From: Mobilicoccus pelagius NBRC 104925
GTDB taxonomy: Bacteria > Actinomycetota > Actinomycetes > Actinomycetales > Dermatophilaceae
Assembly: GCF_000247995.1 (NCBI RefSeq)
Contig: NZ_BAFE01000052.1
Coordinates: 62,001-126,000 of the forward strand
Direction of reading: 5' to 3'
Length of the DNA: 64,000 nucleotides
Positions 36,053-45,904 of this stretch are shown one piece after another (the stretch's first letter is position 1; every line of letters begins with the position of its first letter). The translations under genes and the position numbers were made by a program. The notes beneath the pieces are model-generated. The model was not told the origin of the DNA, did no database searches, and saw only the letters and a list, made by a program, of their open reading frames with translations.

Positions 36053-37651
36053 ATGAACAGCCTCACGTCGCCGCCTCCGGCCGATCAGCCGTTCCCCACG
36101 GGTGATCCGGCCGGAACGGCCGCAGGCGCACAGGACGCCCGTTCCGGCCCTCGCCGGAGCGGGCGTCCTGGCATGCTCGTCCCGCTCCTCCTCGCCGGGG
36201 CGCTCACCGCGGTCATCACGTCGTGGGCCACGGACATGCGCCCCATGGGGCTCTCCGACGCCTTCACGTTCACCCTCCTGCTCGTCGCCGCCGCGGCGAG
36301 CGCGGGTCTGCGGTTCGACCGGTCGGAGGAGCGCGTGTCGTTCTCGTTCACGGCCGTCGTGCTCCTCGCCGCGATCCCTCTCGTCGGTCCCCTCGGGGCG
36401 GTGCTCCTCGGCATCGGCGCCGCGGTGCTCGACGCCCGCCAGGGGTGGTGGCAGGCATGGGTCTTCAACGGCCTCATGTTCGGGCTGTCGGCGGCCGTCG
36501 CGTCGTCGGTCTACAAGCTCGCCCACGGTGCCGTGATGATCGAGGGGGTGCTCACCGTGGACGGGCGCCCCCTCCTCCTCGGCGAAGAACCCGCCGGGGT
36601 GCTCACCGCCTCCGTCGGCGTGCCGCTCCTCCTCGCCGACGCGGCCTTCCTCGCGACGAACCTCGTCGTCCTCCTCACCGTCACCCCACGGGACCCGACG
36701 ACGCCGAGCCGTCTCGCCCTCGTCGGAGGGATGCTCCGCACCGTCCCCACCTTCCTCGCCTGGGCGCTCGTCGCGTTCGTCGTCGTCGTCCTGTGGGGGC
36801 CCGGGGGACTCGACGCCATCGCGTTGCTCCTCGTCACCGCGCCTCTCGTCCTCACGCGACACATGCACGGCCTGTTCTCCGCGGAGCGGCGAACCCGGAC
36901 GGGTCTCATCCGGGCGATCGCGGGTGCGGGGCGCGACGACGGCGTCCGCGCCCACGACGAGCGGGTCGTCCGGTACGCCGACGCCCTCGCCCTCGAGATG
37001 GGGCTGCGGCCCGCGGACCGTGCGGCGGTGCACGACGCGGCGCGCCTCCACACCGTCGGCATGTCGGGCCCGTGCACGGCGGCACACCGCGTCGGTGAGC
37101 GGCGCGATCTCGCGGTCGCCTCGGCGGTGGCGGCCGACCAGGTGCTCGGCCGCATCGACTTCCTCGCCGACGCCGCCCGGGCCGTCCGGCTCGAGGGAGA
37201 GTGGTTCGACGGTACGGGGGGTCCGGATGGGTTGCGGGCCGACGCGATCCCCGTCCATGCACGGATCCTCGCGGTGGCCGATGCGGCGGACGTCCTCGTC
37301 ACGACGTCGGACGCGTCCCGCGCCGACGCCGAGCTCGTGCGGCGCCTACGGTCGATGGCGGGTCGTCGCTTCGATCCGGCGGGCGTCGCCGCGCTCGCGG
37401 CCGTCCTCGACGTGGCGGAGGACGTCGACGAGTTCGACGGACCCCCCGAGCCCGGCGCGGGCGCGTCCGCCGGGGCCGGCGACGCCGGTGTCCCGCAACA
37501 CCACGGCGGAGACGATTCCGCGGCGGCCGGGGCGGGAGCGCCGGTGGCGCGCACGCTTCCCGCGGGGCGTACGACGCGGCCGATCCGCGGGGCCCGCGCC
37601 TCGCGCGGGTCGGGTCTGCGTGAGGGGACGGTCGGGGGGAGGCGGCGATGA
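36053..37651 (+). CDS. Membrane protein with degenerate HD-GYP-like domain
   Basis: About eight hydrophobic segments (residues 40-280) are followed by a cytoplasmic domain resembling HD-GYP phosphodiesterases. Its first metal motif reads RLHTVGM where active members have LHDIGK, so the Asp is lost. The second reads DGTGGPDGLRADAIPVHARILAVADAADVL, where HHExxDGxGYP would be expected. Overall spacing still fits HD-GYP. Cyclic-dinucleotide hydrolysis is unlikely; binding or sensing is possible. The last 80 residues are Gly/Ala-rich. The stop overlaps the next gene's start (ATGA), which encodes a related membrane HD protein. Confidence 0.75.
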   Translation: MNSLTSPPPADQPFPTGDPAGTAAGAQDARSGPRRSGRPGMLVPLLLAGALTAVITSWATDMRPMGLSDAFTFTLLLVAAAASAGLRFDRSEERVSFSFTAVVLLAAIPLVGPLGAVLLGIGAAVLDARQGWWQAWVFNGLMFGLSAAVASSVYKLAHGAVMIEGVLTVDGRPLLLGEEPAGVLTASVGVPLLLADAAFLATNLVVLLTVTPRDPTTPSRLALVGGMLRTVPTFLAWALVAFVVVVLWGPGGLDAIALLLVTAPLVLTRHMHGLFSAERRTRTGLIRAIAGAGRDDGVRAHDERVVRYADALALEMGLRPADRAAVHDAARLHTVGMSGPCTAAHRVGERRDLAVASAVAADQVLGRIDFLADAARAVRLEGEWFDGTGGPDGLRADAIPVHARILAVADAADVLVTTSDASRADAELVRRLRSMAGRRFDPAGVAALAAVLDVAEDVDEFDGPPEPGAGASAGAGDAGVPQHHGGDDSAAAGAGAPVARTLPAGRTTRPIRGARASRGSGLREGTVGGRRR

Positions 37652-39093
37652 CCTCCGCGACCACACCGCCTCCGGCCGTCGACATCACCGCGGAGGCGTC
37701 CCACGGCATCGAGGCGCACCCGTCCGTCTTCGCGCACGAACGCCGCGAGCGTGGGTTCCGCATCGCCACCGGCGGGATCTGGCTCCTACTCGTGGCCGTC
37801 GTCGGCGCTGCAGTGGTCGGCGTGGCGCGACCGGACACGTTCGACGTCGCCCAGGAGTGGCTCATGCTCGCGCTCTTCCTCGCGACGATCACGGCCGGGG
37901 CATCGATGCAGACGCCGGTCCTACCGGGGCGCGGCCCCGGACCCGCCGAGCCCTCCCGCACGATCGACGTCGGGGCCACGGCGGCGCTCGCGCTCACCGT
38001 CGACCACGGACTCACCGACCACCACGCCGCGCCGTCGACCGTCCTCGTCGTCGCGGTGGCGGCGGTCGGTCTCGTCGTCGGGGGCCTCCTCGCCGCACGG
38101 TCCTTCTCCGGACGCGCGCTCGCGGCGGTCCTCCGGCGGTATCTGCCGCGCATCGTCACGGTGGCGGGCCTCGTGGTCCTGCTCCGTGACCTCGGCGCCG
38201 CCCGCCCCCTGCGCGCCGCGCTCCTCGAGGCGCCGCCGCAGGCGGGGGCCGTCGTACTCCTCGCGATGATCTACGGGGCGCTCATCCTCGAAGTGCCGCT
38301 GCGGATGGAGTTCTCCACGCCCCGCGTGGGAAGCCGTCGGGACGCCTATGCCGACGCGTTGGAGGAGAGCCTCACGCTCGGTGTCGTGCCGGCGGCGACG
38401 GCCGTGCTCGTCGCGGTGGCGCAGCCGCTGCTCGGCCCGCCGGCGCTTCCACTCATCCTCCTGCCCCTCGTCTTCAATCAGATCGCCGTGCGCCGCCACG
38501 ACGAGATGCGCGAACACGCCCGCCAGAGCGTCGTCGCCCTCTCGCACCTCCCGGAGGCGATGGGGGTCGTCCGCCCCGGTCACGCCGCGCGCGTCGCGCA
38601 CCTCTCGACGGAGATCGGCCGGGAGCTCGGCATGGGGCGTCGCGACCTCGCCGAGACCGAGCGTGCCGCGCTGCTCCACGACCTCGGACAGGTGCGTCTC
38701 GTGCGCCCCGTCCCGTCGGGCGCCACCGTGCTCGCGGCGCCCGCCGACCAGGAGGAGATCGCCCTCGACGGTGCGGAGATCGCCCGGGCCTCGGGGGTGC
38801 TCGACGAGGAGGCGGCGATCATCGAGGCGCAGGCCGTGCCCTACCGGCACCACGTCTCCCACCGCCGGGCGCAGCCTCTCGCGAGCCGCGTCATCAAGGT
38901 CGCGAACGCCTACGACGACCTCCTCACCGGGGCCTCCGCCGGGTTGCCCCTGCCGGGGCCGGACGCGGCGCTCGAACGCCTCTACCTCGGCCTCGGCCAC
39001 GAGTACGACCCGCGCGTCGTCGACGTGCTCGACGCGCTCGTCCACGGGGTGTCGGGCCAGGGAGGCAGCTCGGTCGAGCAGGTGAGGACTTAA
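37648..39093 (+). CDS. Membrane protein with HD-type domain, partner of the preceding gene
   Basis: The 481-residue protein has several hydrophobic segments between residues 40 and 300, then an HD-like domain with ERAALLHDLGQVRL. The His-Asp pair is kept but the usual following Lys is Gln. No GYP-like motif remains; the matching region is QPLASRVIKVANAYDDLL. Start and stop overlap the upstream gene by four bases, and the shared layout suggests an old duplication in which the two copies lost different motifs. The next gene, a nucleotide-sugar dehydrogenase, starts 61 bp later on the same strand. Confidence 0.72.
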   Translation: MTSATTPPPAVDITAEASHGIEAHPSVFAHERRERGFRIATGGIWLLLVAVVGAAVVGVARPDTFDVAQEWLMLALFLATITAGASMQTPVLPGRGPGPAEPSRTIDVGATAALALTVDHGLTDHHAAPSTVLVVAVAAVGLVVGGLLAARSFSGRALAAVLRRYLPRIVTVAGLVVLLRDLGAARPLRAALLEAPPQAGAVVLLAMIYGALILEVPLRMEFSTPRVGSRRDAYADALEESLTLGVVPAATAVLVAVAQPLLGPPALPLILLPLVFNQIAVRRHDEMREHARQSVVALSHLPEAMGVVRPGHAARVAHLSTEIGRELGMGRRDLAETERAALLHDLGQVRLVRPVPSGATVLAAPADQEEIALDGAEIARASGVLDEEAAIIEAQAVPYRHHVSHRRAQPLASRVIKVANAYDDLLTGASAGLPLPGPDAALERLYLGLGHEYDPRVVDVLDALVHGVSGQGGSSVEQVRT

Positions 39094-39154
39094 GATCAGG
39101 GAGGACTCGACCATCGAACATCTCGGCGGCGACGCCGAAGTGAGGAATTCTCGC

Positions 39155-40453
39155 GTGAACATCACCGTCGTGGGCCTCGGCAAGATCGGCCTCCCCCTCG
39201 CCGTGCAGTTCGCCTCGAAGGGCCATCGTGTCCTCGGGGCGGACGTCAACCCGGCCGTCGTCGAGTCGGTCAACGCCGGCACCGAGCCGTTCCCGGGCGA
39301 GGCGCACCTCCAGGAGAAGCTCGTCGAGGCCGTCGACGCCGGGCTCATCGAGGCGACGACGGACACCGCCTCGGCCGTCTCCCAGTCCGACGCCGTCGTC
39401 ATCGTCGTCCCCCTGTTCGTCGACGCGGACGGCAAGCCCGACTTCGGCTGGATGGAGTCGGCGACGAAGGACATCGCCCGCGGCCTCAAGCCCGACACCC
39501 TCGTCTCCTACGAGACCACCCTGCCGGTCGGCACGACCCGCGGTCGCTGGAAGCCGATGCTCGAGGAGGGCTCGGGACTGGTGGAGGGCAAGGATTTCCA
39601 CCTCGTGTTCTCCCCGGAGCGCGTCCTCACCGGTCGTGTGTTCGCCGACCTCCGCAAATACCCCAAGCTCATCGGTGGACTCGACGGCCTCCGCGGGGCG
39701 GGCGTGCAGCGCGGCATCGAGTTCTACGAGTCGGTCCTCGACTTCGACGAGCGCCCCGACCTCGAGCGCGGCAACGGCGTGTGGGACCTCGGCTCCGCCG
39801 AGGCCGCCGAGATGGCCAAGCTCGCCGAGACGACGTACCGCGACGTCAACATCGGCCTCGCCAATCAGTTCGGCCGGTTCGCCGCCGACAACGGCATCGA
39901 CGTCTACCAGGTCATCGAGGCGAGCAACTCCCAGCCGTACAGCCACATCCACCGCCCCGGCATCGCCGTCGGCGGCCACTGCATCCCCGTCTACCCGCGC
40001 CTGTACCTGTGGAACGACCCGGAGGCCACCGTCGTCCGCGCCGCCCGCGAAGCGAACGCCGACATGCCCGCCTACACCGTGGGCCTGGCCAAGGGGGCCG
40101 CCGGTGACCTCTCGGGAAAGAAGGTCGTCGTGCTCGGCGCCTCCTACCGCGGCGGCGTCAAGGAGACGGCGTTCTCCGGCGTCTTCCCGACGGTCGACGC
40201 GCTGAAGGCCGAGGGTGCGCAGGTGCTCGTCCACGACCCGATGTACTCCGACGAGGAGCTCGCGAAGTTCGGCTGGGACGCCTACCACGCGGGCGAGGAC
40301 GTCGACGTCGCCATCGTCCAGGCCGACCACGCCGAGTACGCACAGCTCACGAAGGCCGACCTGCCCGGCGTCTCCGTCGTCGTCGACGGCCGCAACTTCC
40401 TCGACGCCGACGAGTTCGAGGGCGTGACGTTCCGCACCGTGGGCCGCGCCTGA
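39155..40453 (+). CDS. UDP-sugar 6-dehydrogenase (WecC/WbpA-like)
   Basis: The 432-residue protein has an N-terminal Rossmann motif [11 protein letters not shown], the middle-domain region [23 protein letters not shown] and the catalytic Cys in [15 protein letters not shown]. Such enzymes oxidise C6 of a UDP-hexose to the uronic acid in two NAD-dependent steps. UDP-N-acetylmannosamine or UDP-N-acetylglucosamine are the likelier substrates because wecB, a DegT aminotransferase and a Gfo/Idh dehydrogenase lie 4-8 kb away. The GTG at 39155 follows GAGG by nine bases. Confidence 0.87.
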   Translation: MNITVVGLGKIGLPLAVQFASKGHRVLGADVNPAVVESVNAGTEPFPGEAHLQEKLVEAVDAGLIEATTDTASAVSQSDAVVIVVPLFVDADGKPDFGWMESATKDIARGLKPDTLVSYETTLPVGTTRGRWKPMLEEGSGLVEGKDFHLVFSPERVLTGRVFADLRKYPKLIGGLDGLRGAGVQRGIEFYESVLDFDERPDLERGNGVWDLGSAEAAEMAKLAETTYRDVNIGLANQFGRFAADNGIDVYQVIEASNSQPYSHIHRPGIAVGGHCIPVYPRLYLWNDPEATVVRAAREANADMPAYTVGLAKGAAGDLSGKKVVVLGASYRGGVKETAFSGVFPTVDALKAEGAQVLVHDPMYSDEELAKFGWDAYHAGEDVDVAIVQADHAEYAQLTKADLPGVSVVVDGRNFLDADEFEGVTFRTVGRA

Positions 40454-40482
40454 CGGCTCCACCCGGGAACCCCGGTTCCCCA

Positions 40483-40523
40483 CGACGACGCCCGCCCCTC
40501 ACCTCGAGGGGCAGGCGTCGTCG
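40483..40523. terminator. Terminator after the nucleotide-sugar dehydrogenase
   Basis: CGACGACGCC-C-GCCCCTC pairs with GAGGGGC-A-GGCGTCGTCG; one C-A mismatch interrupts a 17-bp stem. It also closes the minus-strand SDR remnant. Confidence 0.85.
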
Positions 40524-40540
40524 CGTGTGGCGGGGTGGGG

Positions 40541-41073
40541 GGACTCGGGCGCGCAGGTCGGCCAGGGCCTCGGGCGATTCCGGCAGGAGCTGGTCGCCGT
40601 CCACGACGAGCACCTGACCGGTGACGTACCGCGCCCCGTCGGAGGCGAAGAACGCCGCTGCGTGGCCGATGTCCTTCGGGGCGCCGAGGGTGCCCCTGGG
40701 GGCGGCCACCGCCATGCGGTCGAGGTACTCCTCGCCGAGGGCGCGCAGGCCCTCGCAGACGACGTCGCCCGGCAGGACGGCGTCGACCGCGACGCCGTGC
40801 GGGGCGAGCTCCATCGCCGTCGTCCGCATGTGCCCGAGCTGCACGGCGTCCGGCGCGCCGTGGTGCGACCACCCGGGACAGCCGGTGAACGGCCCCGTGA
40901 TCGACGACGTGAGGACGACCCGTCGCCGCCCGTGCCTCCTCGCACGCCTGCTCGGTGAGCCCCGTGTCGAGGACCCGGGGCCCCTCCTGCAGGAGCACGG
41001 TGGCGATGCCGAGCCCGATGCATCTCGTGCCCCCGGTGACGAGAGCCGTTCTGCCGTCGAGCGTCCCAGCCAT
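40541..41073 (-). pseudogene. Decayed SDR oxidoreductase (FabG-like)
   Basis: From the ATG at 41073 the frame gives an SDR N-terminus ([20 protein letters not shown], Gly of GIG changed to Cys) for about 55 codons. Similarity then jumps, in a different frame, to [13 protein letters not shown] and continues through [10 protein letters not shown] to [17 protein letters not shown]. About 85 codons between the cofactor region and strand 5, including the NNAG part, are missing. The catalytic YxxxK is replaced ([12 protein letters not shown]). Deletion, frameshift and loss of Tyr and Lys together show a non-functional remnant. Its extent at the 3' end is approximate. Confidence 0.85.
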
Positions 41074-41267
41074 GACGCCCACGTCCCGGTCGCGACCGGG
41101 CCCCTCCCTGCCGCCGTCTCCGACGCTGTCGCGGGGGCCACTGCGGGGAAGGAAACCGGGCGGGTGACGGAGGTGATCGGTCGCCTCGTGCAGACGGCGG
41201 GACGGGGCCGGGTGTCCCGGACACCGCACCGGCGCGGACGATGCACCGGCGCAGGCCGGTTCGCCCG

Positions 41268-41273
41268 TAACCT
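41268..41273 (+). promoter_or_regulatory. -10 box for leaderless thrC
   Basis: TAACCT lies seven bases before the GTG at 41281. The GGGAGGT in between touches the start codon and is too close to act as a ribosome-binding site. Confidence 0.5.
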
Positions 41274-41280
41274 GGGAGGT

Positions 41281-42735
41281 GTGCGCTATCTCTCCACCCG
41301 TGACCCCCAGGGCGAGGCCACCCTCTCGTTCTGCGACATCCTCATCGGCGGCCTCGCGCCCGACGGCGGGCTCTACCTGCCCGAGTCCTACCCGCAGGTG
41401 GACGCCGACACCCTCGCCCGCTGGCGACGGCTGCTCGAGGAGGAGGGATACGCCGCCCTCGCCCACGCGATCCTCTCGCTGTACGTCGACGACATCCCGG
41501 ATGCAGACCTGAGGGGCATCTGCGAGCGCGCGTACACCGCGGAGAAGTTCGGCACGAAGGAGATCGTCCCGGTCGCCCGGCTCGACGGGAGTCTCTTCCT
41601 CGGGCACCTCTCCAACGGGCCCACCGCCGCGTTCAAGGACATGGCGATGCAGCTCCTCGGGGAGCTCTTCGAGTACGAACTGCGGCGCCGCGACTCCTCC
41701 CTCGCGATCCTCGGCGCGACGAGCGGCGACACGGGGAGCGCCGCGATCTTCGCGATGAAGGGCCGGCCGAACATCCACGTCTTCATGCTCAGCCCCGCCG
41801 GACGTATGACCCCGTTCCAGCAGGCGCAGATGTTCAGTGTCGACGACCCCCACGTCGTCAACATGGCCGTCGACGGCGTCTTCGACGACTGCCAGGACAT
41901 CGTCAAGAAGGTGTCCTCGGACCTCGACTTCAAGGAGCTCCACCGCCTCGGCGCGGTCAACTCGATCAACTGGGCACGGCTCCTCGCCCAGGTCGTCTAC
42001 TACGTCGCCTGCTGGCTGCGCGCGACCGACGGGCTCGAGGACGCCGACGCGCGTGAGGTCTCGTTCGTCGTCCCCACCGGCAACTTCGGCAACGTCTGCG
42101 CCGGGCACGTCGCCCGTCAGATGGGGGTGCCGATCGACACCCTCGTCGTCGCGACGAACGAGAACGACGTCCTCGACGAGTTCTTCCGCACCGGCGTCTA
42201 CCGCGTGCGCACGAGCACCGAGACGCACGAGACGAGTTCGCCGTCCATGGACATCTCCAAGGCGAGCAACCTCGAGCGGTTCGTCTTCGACCTCCTGCAC
42301 CGCGACGGCGCCCGCACGGCCGAGCTCTTCGCCGGCCTCTCCACCGGCGAGGGCTTCGACCTCTCCGGCGACCCCGTCTTCGGAGACGTCCGGGACCGCT
42401 TCGGATTCGCCTCCGGCACGTCCACGCACGCCGACCGTGTCTCGACGATCGCCGCCGTCGAGAAGAAGTACGGCGTCCTCGTCGACCCCCACACCGCCGA
42501 CGCCCTCAAGGTCGCCTTCGACGTCCTCGACGGCGGCGACGTCGACACCCCCCTCGTCGTCCTCGAGACCGCCCTCCCCGTCAAGTTCGCCTCGACCATC
42601 GTCGAGGCCGTCGGCCGCGAACCCGAGATCCCCGACGCCTACGCCTACCTCCGCGACGCCGACCGCCACGTCATGGACATCGGCAACGACGCCGACCTCG
42701 TCAAGAAGGTCATCGTCGACACGCTCACGCAGTGA
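41281..42735 (+). CDS. thrC: Threonine synthase
   Basis: ThrC turns O-phosphohomoserine into threonine with pyridoxal phosphate. The 484-residue length and N-terminus ([20 protein letters not shown]) match the long E. coli/yeast class. The PLP Lys is in [15 protein letters not shown], phosphate-binding residues in [12 protein letters not shown], and the conserved [14 protein letters not shown] and VPTGNFGN follow. The start is the GTG at 41281. No other threonine genes are near. Many actinobacteria have the shorter class, so this may be a lineage feature. Confidence 0.94.
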   Translation: MRYLSTRDPQGEATLSFCDILIGGLAPDGGLYLPESYPQVDADTLARWRRLLEEEGYAALAHAILSLYVDDIPDADLRGICERAYTAEKFGTKEIVPVARLDGSLFLGHLSNGPTAAFKDMAMQLLGELFEYELRRRDSSLAILGATSGDTGSAAIFAMKGRPNIHVFMLSPAGRMTPFQQAQMFSVDDPHVVNMAVDGVFDDCQDIVKKVSSDLDFKELHRLGAVNSINWARLLAQVVYYVACWLRATDGLEDADAREVSFVVPTGNFGNVCAGHVARQMGVPIDTLVVATNENDVLDEFFRTGVYRVRTSTETHETSSPSMDISKASNLERFVFDLLHRDGARTAELFAGLSTGEGFDLSGDPVFGDVRDRFGFASGTSTHADRVSTIAAVEKKYGVLVDPHTADALKVAFDVLDGGDVDTPLVVLETALPVKFASTIVEAVGREPEIPDAYAYLRDADRHVMDIGNDADLVKKVIVDTLTQ

Positions 42736-42817
42736 CCCCGCTCCTCGACTCCGACGGGCGCCGCCTCGGCCGGGGTCGTACCGTGAGCCCGAGACCTGCC
42801 GTCACCGAGGAGCATTC

Positions 42818-43726
42818 ATGAACACCCCCGACGTCGTCCGCAACGCGCAGAAGCTCGTCAGCGACCAGGAAGGCAAGAGCTTCCCTCCGCAGGAGCAGAC
42901 CCCGCCCGGCCTCACCGGCGAGATGACCCCCGTGCCCGACCACGGCGAGACCACCTGGACCGGCCGTGACCGCCTCACCGGGCTCAAGGCGTTCATCACC
43001 GGCGGCGACTCCGGCATCGGTCGGGCCGTCGCCATCGCGTTCGCCCGTGAGGGCGCGGACGTCGCCCTCGGGTACATGCCGGAGGAACAGGTCGACGCCG
43101 AGGAGACCGCGCGCCTCGTCCGCGAGGCCGGACGTACCGCCGTGCTCGTCCCCGCCGACCTGCGCACGCACGCCGAGTGCGAGCGGTCGATCACCGAGGC
43201 CGTCGAGGGCCTTGGCAGACTCGACGTCCTCGTCAACAACGCCGGGTTCCACTGGTCCCGTGGTGAGGAGGGTCTCGCGGGGCTCGACCTCGACGACGTC
43301 GAGCGCACGCTGAGGACGAACCTCCACGCCGTCATCTGGCTGTGCAAGGCCGCCCTGCCGCACCTGGGGGAGGGGTCCTGCATCATCAACACGAGTTCGG
43401 TGCAGGCCTACGACCCCTCCACGGCCCTCATCGACTACGCCGCCACGAAGGCCGCGATCAACAACCTCACGGTCAACCTCGCCGCCGACCTCGGGCCGAA
43501 GGGCATCCGCGTCAACGCCGTGGCCCCCGGCCCGATCTGGACCCCGCTGCAGCCCGCGACGCGCAAGGCGTCCGACGTCGAGACCTTCGGTGCCGACACC
43601 CCGCTCGGCCGCCCCGGTCAGCCCGCCGAGATGGCCGGCGCCTACGTGTTCCTCGCCTCGCCCGAGGAGGCGAGCTACGTCTCCGGCACGGTCGTCGGCG
43701 TCACCGGCGGCAAGCCCGTCTTCTGA
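42818..43726 (+). CDS. SDR oxidoreductase, general-stress type
   Basis: The 302-residue protein has the NAD(P) motif GGDSGIGRAVAIAF, NNAG, and the catalytic YAATK with Ser in NTSS. A Pro-rich N-terminal extension (QEGKSFPPQEQTPPGLTGEM) precedes the fold. This extension marks the group with B. subtilis YdaD/YhdF-like general stress dehydrogenases. The substrate is unknown. GAGGAG lies before the ATG at 42818, and a TACCGT (42779-42784) may be its -10 box. Confidence 0.88.
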   Translation: MNTPDVVRNAQKLVSDQEGKSFPPQEQTPPGLTGEMTPVPDHGETTWTGRDRLTGLKAFITGGDSGIGRAVAIAFAREGADVALGYMPEEQVDAEETARLVREAGRTAVLVPADLRTHAECERSITEAVEGLGRLDVLVNNAGFHWSRGEEGLAGLDLDDVERTLRTNLHAVIWLCKAALPHLGEGSCIINTSSVQAYDPSTALIDYAATKAAINNLTVNLAADLGPKGIRVNAVAPGPIWTPLQPATRKASDVETFGADTPLGRPGQPAEMAGAYVFLASPEEASYVSGTVVGVTGGKPVF

Positions 43727-43754
43727 GCCGCCGCCCACCCCGGGACGCACTGCC

Positions 43755-43793
43755 CCGACGCCCCGCCCGCACCCGGTGCCGGTGGGGCGTCGG
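43755..43793. terminator. Terminator between SDR and hydrolase genes
   Basis: CCGACGCCCC pairs with GGGGCGTCGG; the enclosed bases contain a smaller hairpin (GCACC/GGTGC). The genes on both sides converge here. Confidence 0.75.
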
Positions 43794-43832
43794 CGTGTCG
43801 GGGCCGGGTCGGGCGGGCAGGAACGAGACGCG

Positions 43833-44399
43833 TCAGGCCCAGTCGAGGAACTCGTGGACCTGCGCGACGAACGTGTCGACGCGGGCCGGGTCGTACTCGG
43901 GCAGGTGAGGCTCGGTGAAGAGGTGCCCGTGGCCGGGTAGGACGTGGTCCTCGAACATCCCACCGGAGACCTCGACGGCCTCACGGAGGTCGGCGACGTC
44001 GGAGGGGCGCACCCAGTGGTCCTCCTCGAAGCGGTGCACCTGCACGGGGATCCCCGGCCATGACCCGGAGACGGGGTTCGTGTTGCCGACGAGGACGAGA
44101 TGCCCCATCGCAGGGCGTTCCGCGGCGAGGCGGTGGGCGAACGAGGCGCCGAGAGAGAACCCGAGGAACGACGTCGTCGGGTCGAGACCGGCGATGTCGC
44201 CCCGGACCCGGTCGAGGAGGGCCTGATAGCCGATGGCGTCGCGGTGGGCGATGCCCTGCGCCTCCGTCGTGAACACCCGCCCCCGGTAGAAGTCGGGGAC
44301 GTGGACGCGCCGTCCCGTGGCGGCGAGGGCCTCGGCGACGGCGCGGACGCCTCGCGTCTGCCCGTACGCGGAGTGGAGGATGACGAGGTCGGCGCTCAT
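43833..44399 (-). CDS. Alpha/beta hydrolase, dienelactone-hydrolase-like
   Basis: The 188-residue protein has the nucleophile elbow GFSLGAS, an Asp/Glu region in RFEEDHW and the His in PGHGHLF. Size and layout follow the small dienelactone hydrolase family, but the nucleophile is Ser rather than the classical Cys. Substrate unknown. A basic stretch follows no signal peptide, so it is cytoplasmic. Confidence 0.82.
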   Translation of the reverse strand: MSADLVILHSAYGQTRGVRAVAEALAATGRRVHVPDFYRGRVFTTEAQGIAHRDAIGYQALLDRVRGDIAGLDPTTSFLGFSLGASFAHRLAAERPAMGHLVLVGNTNPVSGSWPGIPVQVHRFEEDHWVRPSDVADLREAVEVSGGMFEDHVLPGHGHLFTEPHLPEYDPARVDTFVAQVHEFLDWA

Positions 44400-44580
44400 G
44401 CTCTCGACCGTAGCGACGCGGCCGTGGTGCCGTCACCGTCGGGGCCCGGCCCCGAACGGGATCCGGAGACGACACCGACCGCCCGTTGACGCGCGCCGGA
44501 GCCTCGGGGCTGCGACACGCCGTCGACGGACGGCCGGTGTGACTCCGCGCCGGTGCGGTCGTGGTGCGCGGCCGGGGAAC

Positions 44581-45663
44581 TCAGCGGGCGCGGTCGACGA
44601 GGACCTTCGCGACGCGGTCGGCGGTGTGGCCGTCGCCGTAGGGCGTGCCGCGGTCGGCCTCGGGGGCGGGGCGCAGGGCGACGTCGGCGACCTGGGAGAG
44701 GTCGTCGTCCAGGATGTTCCATCCCCCCTGGAGGGTCTCCACCCATTCGGTCTCGGGCCGGATCGTCGTGCAGGGCGCGCCGAGGAGGTACGCCTCCTTC
44801 TGCAGGCCACCCGAGTCGGTGACGACGCCCGCGGAGCCCATGACGGCGCGGACCATCTGGGGATAGGCGAGGGGAGAGGTGCCGAAGAGCGACCCGCCCT
44901 CGAGGGCCAGCCCGTGTTCCTTCGCCTTGGCGACGAGTCGCGGGTGGGCGAGGAGGACCACCGGCGCGGGTGCGGCGCGCAGGGCGTCGAGGATCGCGCC
45001 GAGCCGTTCCTTGGTGTCGGTGTTGTCGGGGCGGTGGATCGTCGCGAGGAGGAATGGTGCCTCGAGGTCGATGTCGCCGACGCCGGAGACGTCGAGCGCA
45101 TCGGTGAGCGGGGTGTCGGCGACCTGGTCACGCACCATGTGGCACACGTCCGTCATGACGTCGCCGACCATGACGCTGCGCTCGGCGAGACCCTCGTGGG
45201 AGAGGTGACGCATCGCCTCGTCGGTGGGCGCGAGGAGGAGATCGGCCGCGTGGTCGGTGAGGACACGGTTGTGCTCCTCCGGCATCCGACGGTTGAAGCT
45301 GCGCAGCCCGGCCTCGAGGTGCGCGACGGGCAGGTGCATCTTCACCGCCGACACGGCCGCGGCGAGGGTGGAGTTCGTGTCGCCGTAGACGAGGACCCAG
45401 TCGGGGCGGTGCTCCTCGAGCACCGGGTCGAGGCCCGCGAGCATCGCGCCCGTCTGCACCCCGTGGCTGCCGGAGCCCACGCCGAGGTGGACGTCGGGGG
45501 CGGGGATGCGCAGGTCCTCGAAGAACACGTCCGACATCACCGCGTCGTAGTGCTGCCCCGTGTGGACGATGACGTGCTCGACGTCGGCGTCGGTGAGCGC
45601 GTGGGCCACGGGCCCGAGCTTGACGAACTGCGGGCGTGCGCCCACGACACTCAGGACCTTCAT
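44581..45663 (-). CDS. wecB: UDP-N-acetylglucosamine 2-epimerase (non-hydrolysing)
   Basis: This 360-residue enzyme interconverts UDP-GlcNAc and UDP-ManNAc. It has GARPQFVKLGP near the N-terminus, HTGQHYDAVMSDVFF, HLEAGLRSFNRRMPEEHNR and VTDSGGLQKEAYLLGAP, all hallmarks of WecB. It may also act in the 2,3-diamino pathway (WbpI type). Divergent from the DegT/Gfo-Idh pair, and separated from it by 240 bp. With the dehydrogenase at 39155 it could give UDP-ManNAcA. Confidence 0.92.
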   Translation of the reverse strand: MKVLSVVGARPQFVKLGPVAHALTDADVEHVIVHTGQHYDAVMSDVFFEDLRIPAPDVHLGVGSGSHGVQTGAMLAGLDPVLEEHRPDWVLVYGDTNSTLAAAVSAVKMHLPVAHLEAGLRSFNRRMPEEHNRVLTDHAADLLLAPTDEAMRHLSHEGLAERSVMVGDVMTDVCHMVRDQVADTPLTDALDVSGVGDIDLEAPFLLATIHRPDNTDTKERLGAILDALRAAPAPVVLLAHPRLVAKAKEHGLALEGGSLFGTSPLAYPQMVRAVMGSAGVVTDSGGLQKEAYLLGAPCTTIRPETEWVETLQGGWNILDDDLSQVADVALRPAPEADRGTPYGDGHTADRVAKVLVDRAR

Positions 45664-45712
45664 AGGGGTGACCTTTCACGAGTGGAGTTGCGGCGACGGT
45701 AGGCTGACCGAG

Positions 45713-45904
45713 GTGACGGTCGTGCCTGACGCCGCCCATTCTGCCCCGAGCGCCCTCACGGGCGTCGAGCGGTCGGTTCGTGTCGGAGTCCCCGACGCCT
45801 CCGACGATCGGGGTGTCGGGCCGGTCGCCCGCATGACGGAAGGTCGCGCGGAGCGTGGCCGTCGACGAACTGCAGGACGCCTGGAAGGGGCTTGCTCGAC
45901 ATGA
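45713..45904 (+). CDS. Possible leader ORF of the DegT operon (63 aa)
   Basis: TAGGCT (45700-45705) lies seven bases before a GTG that opens a 63-codon frame, and the frame's stop overlaps the DegT ATG (ATGA). The arrangement looks like a leaderless, translationally coupled small ORF. The product (VPDAAHSAPSALTG...) shows no domain. It may instead be chance coding capacity in a 5' leader. Confidence 0.3.
   Translation: MTVVPDAAHSAPSALTGVERSVRVGVPDASDDRGVGPVARMTEGRAERGRRRTAGRLEGACST

Noticed and set aside
40483-41280. Intact minus-strand SDR gene
   Set aside because: The reading frame changes, a central block is missing, and the catalytic residues are replaced.
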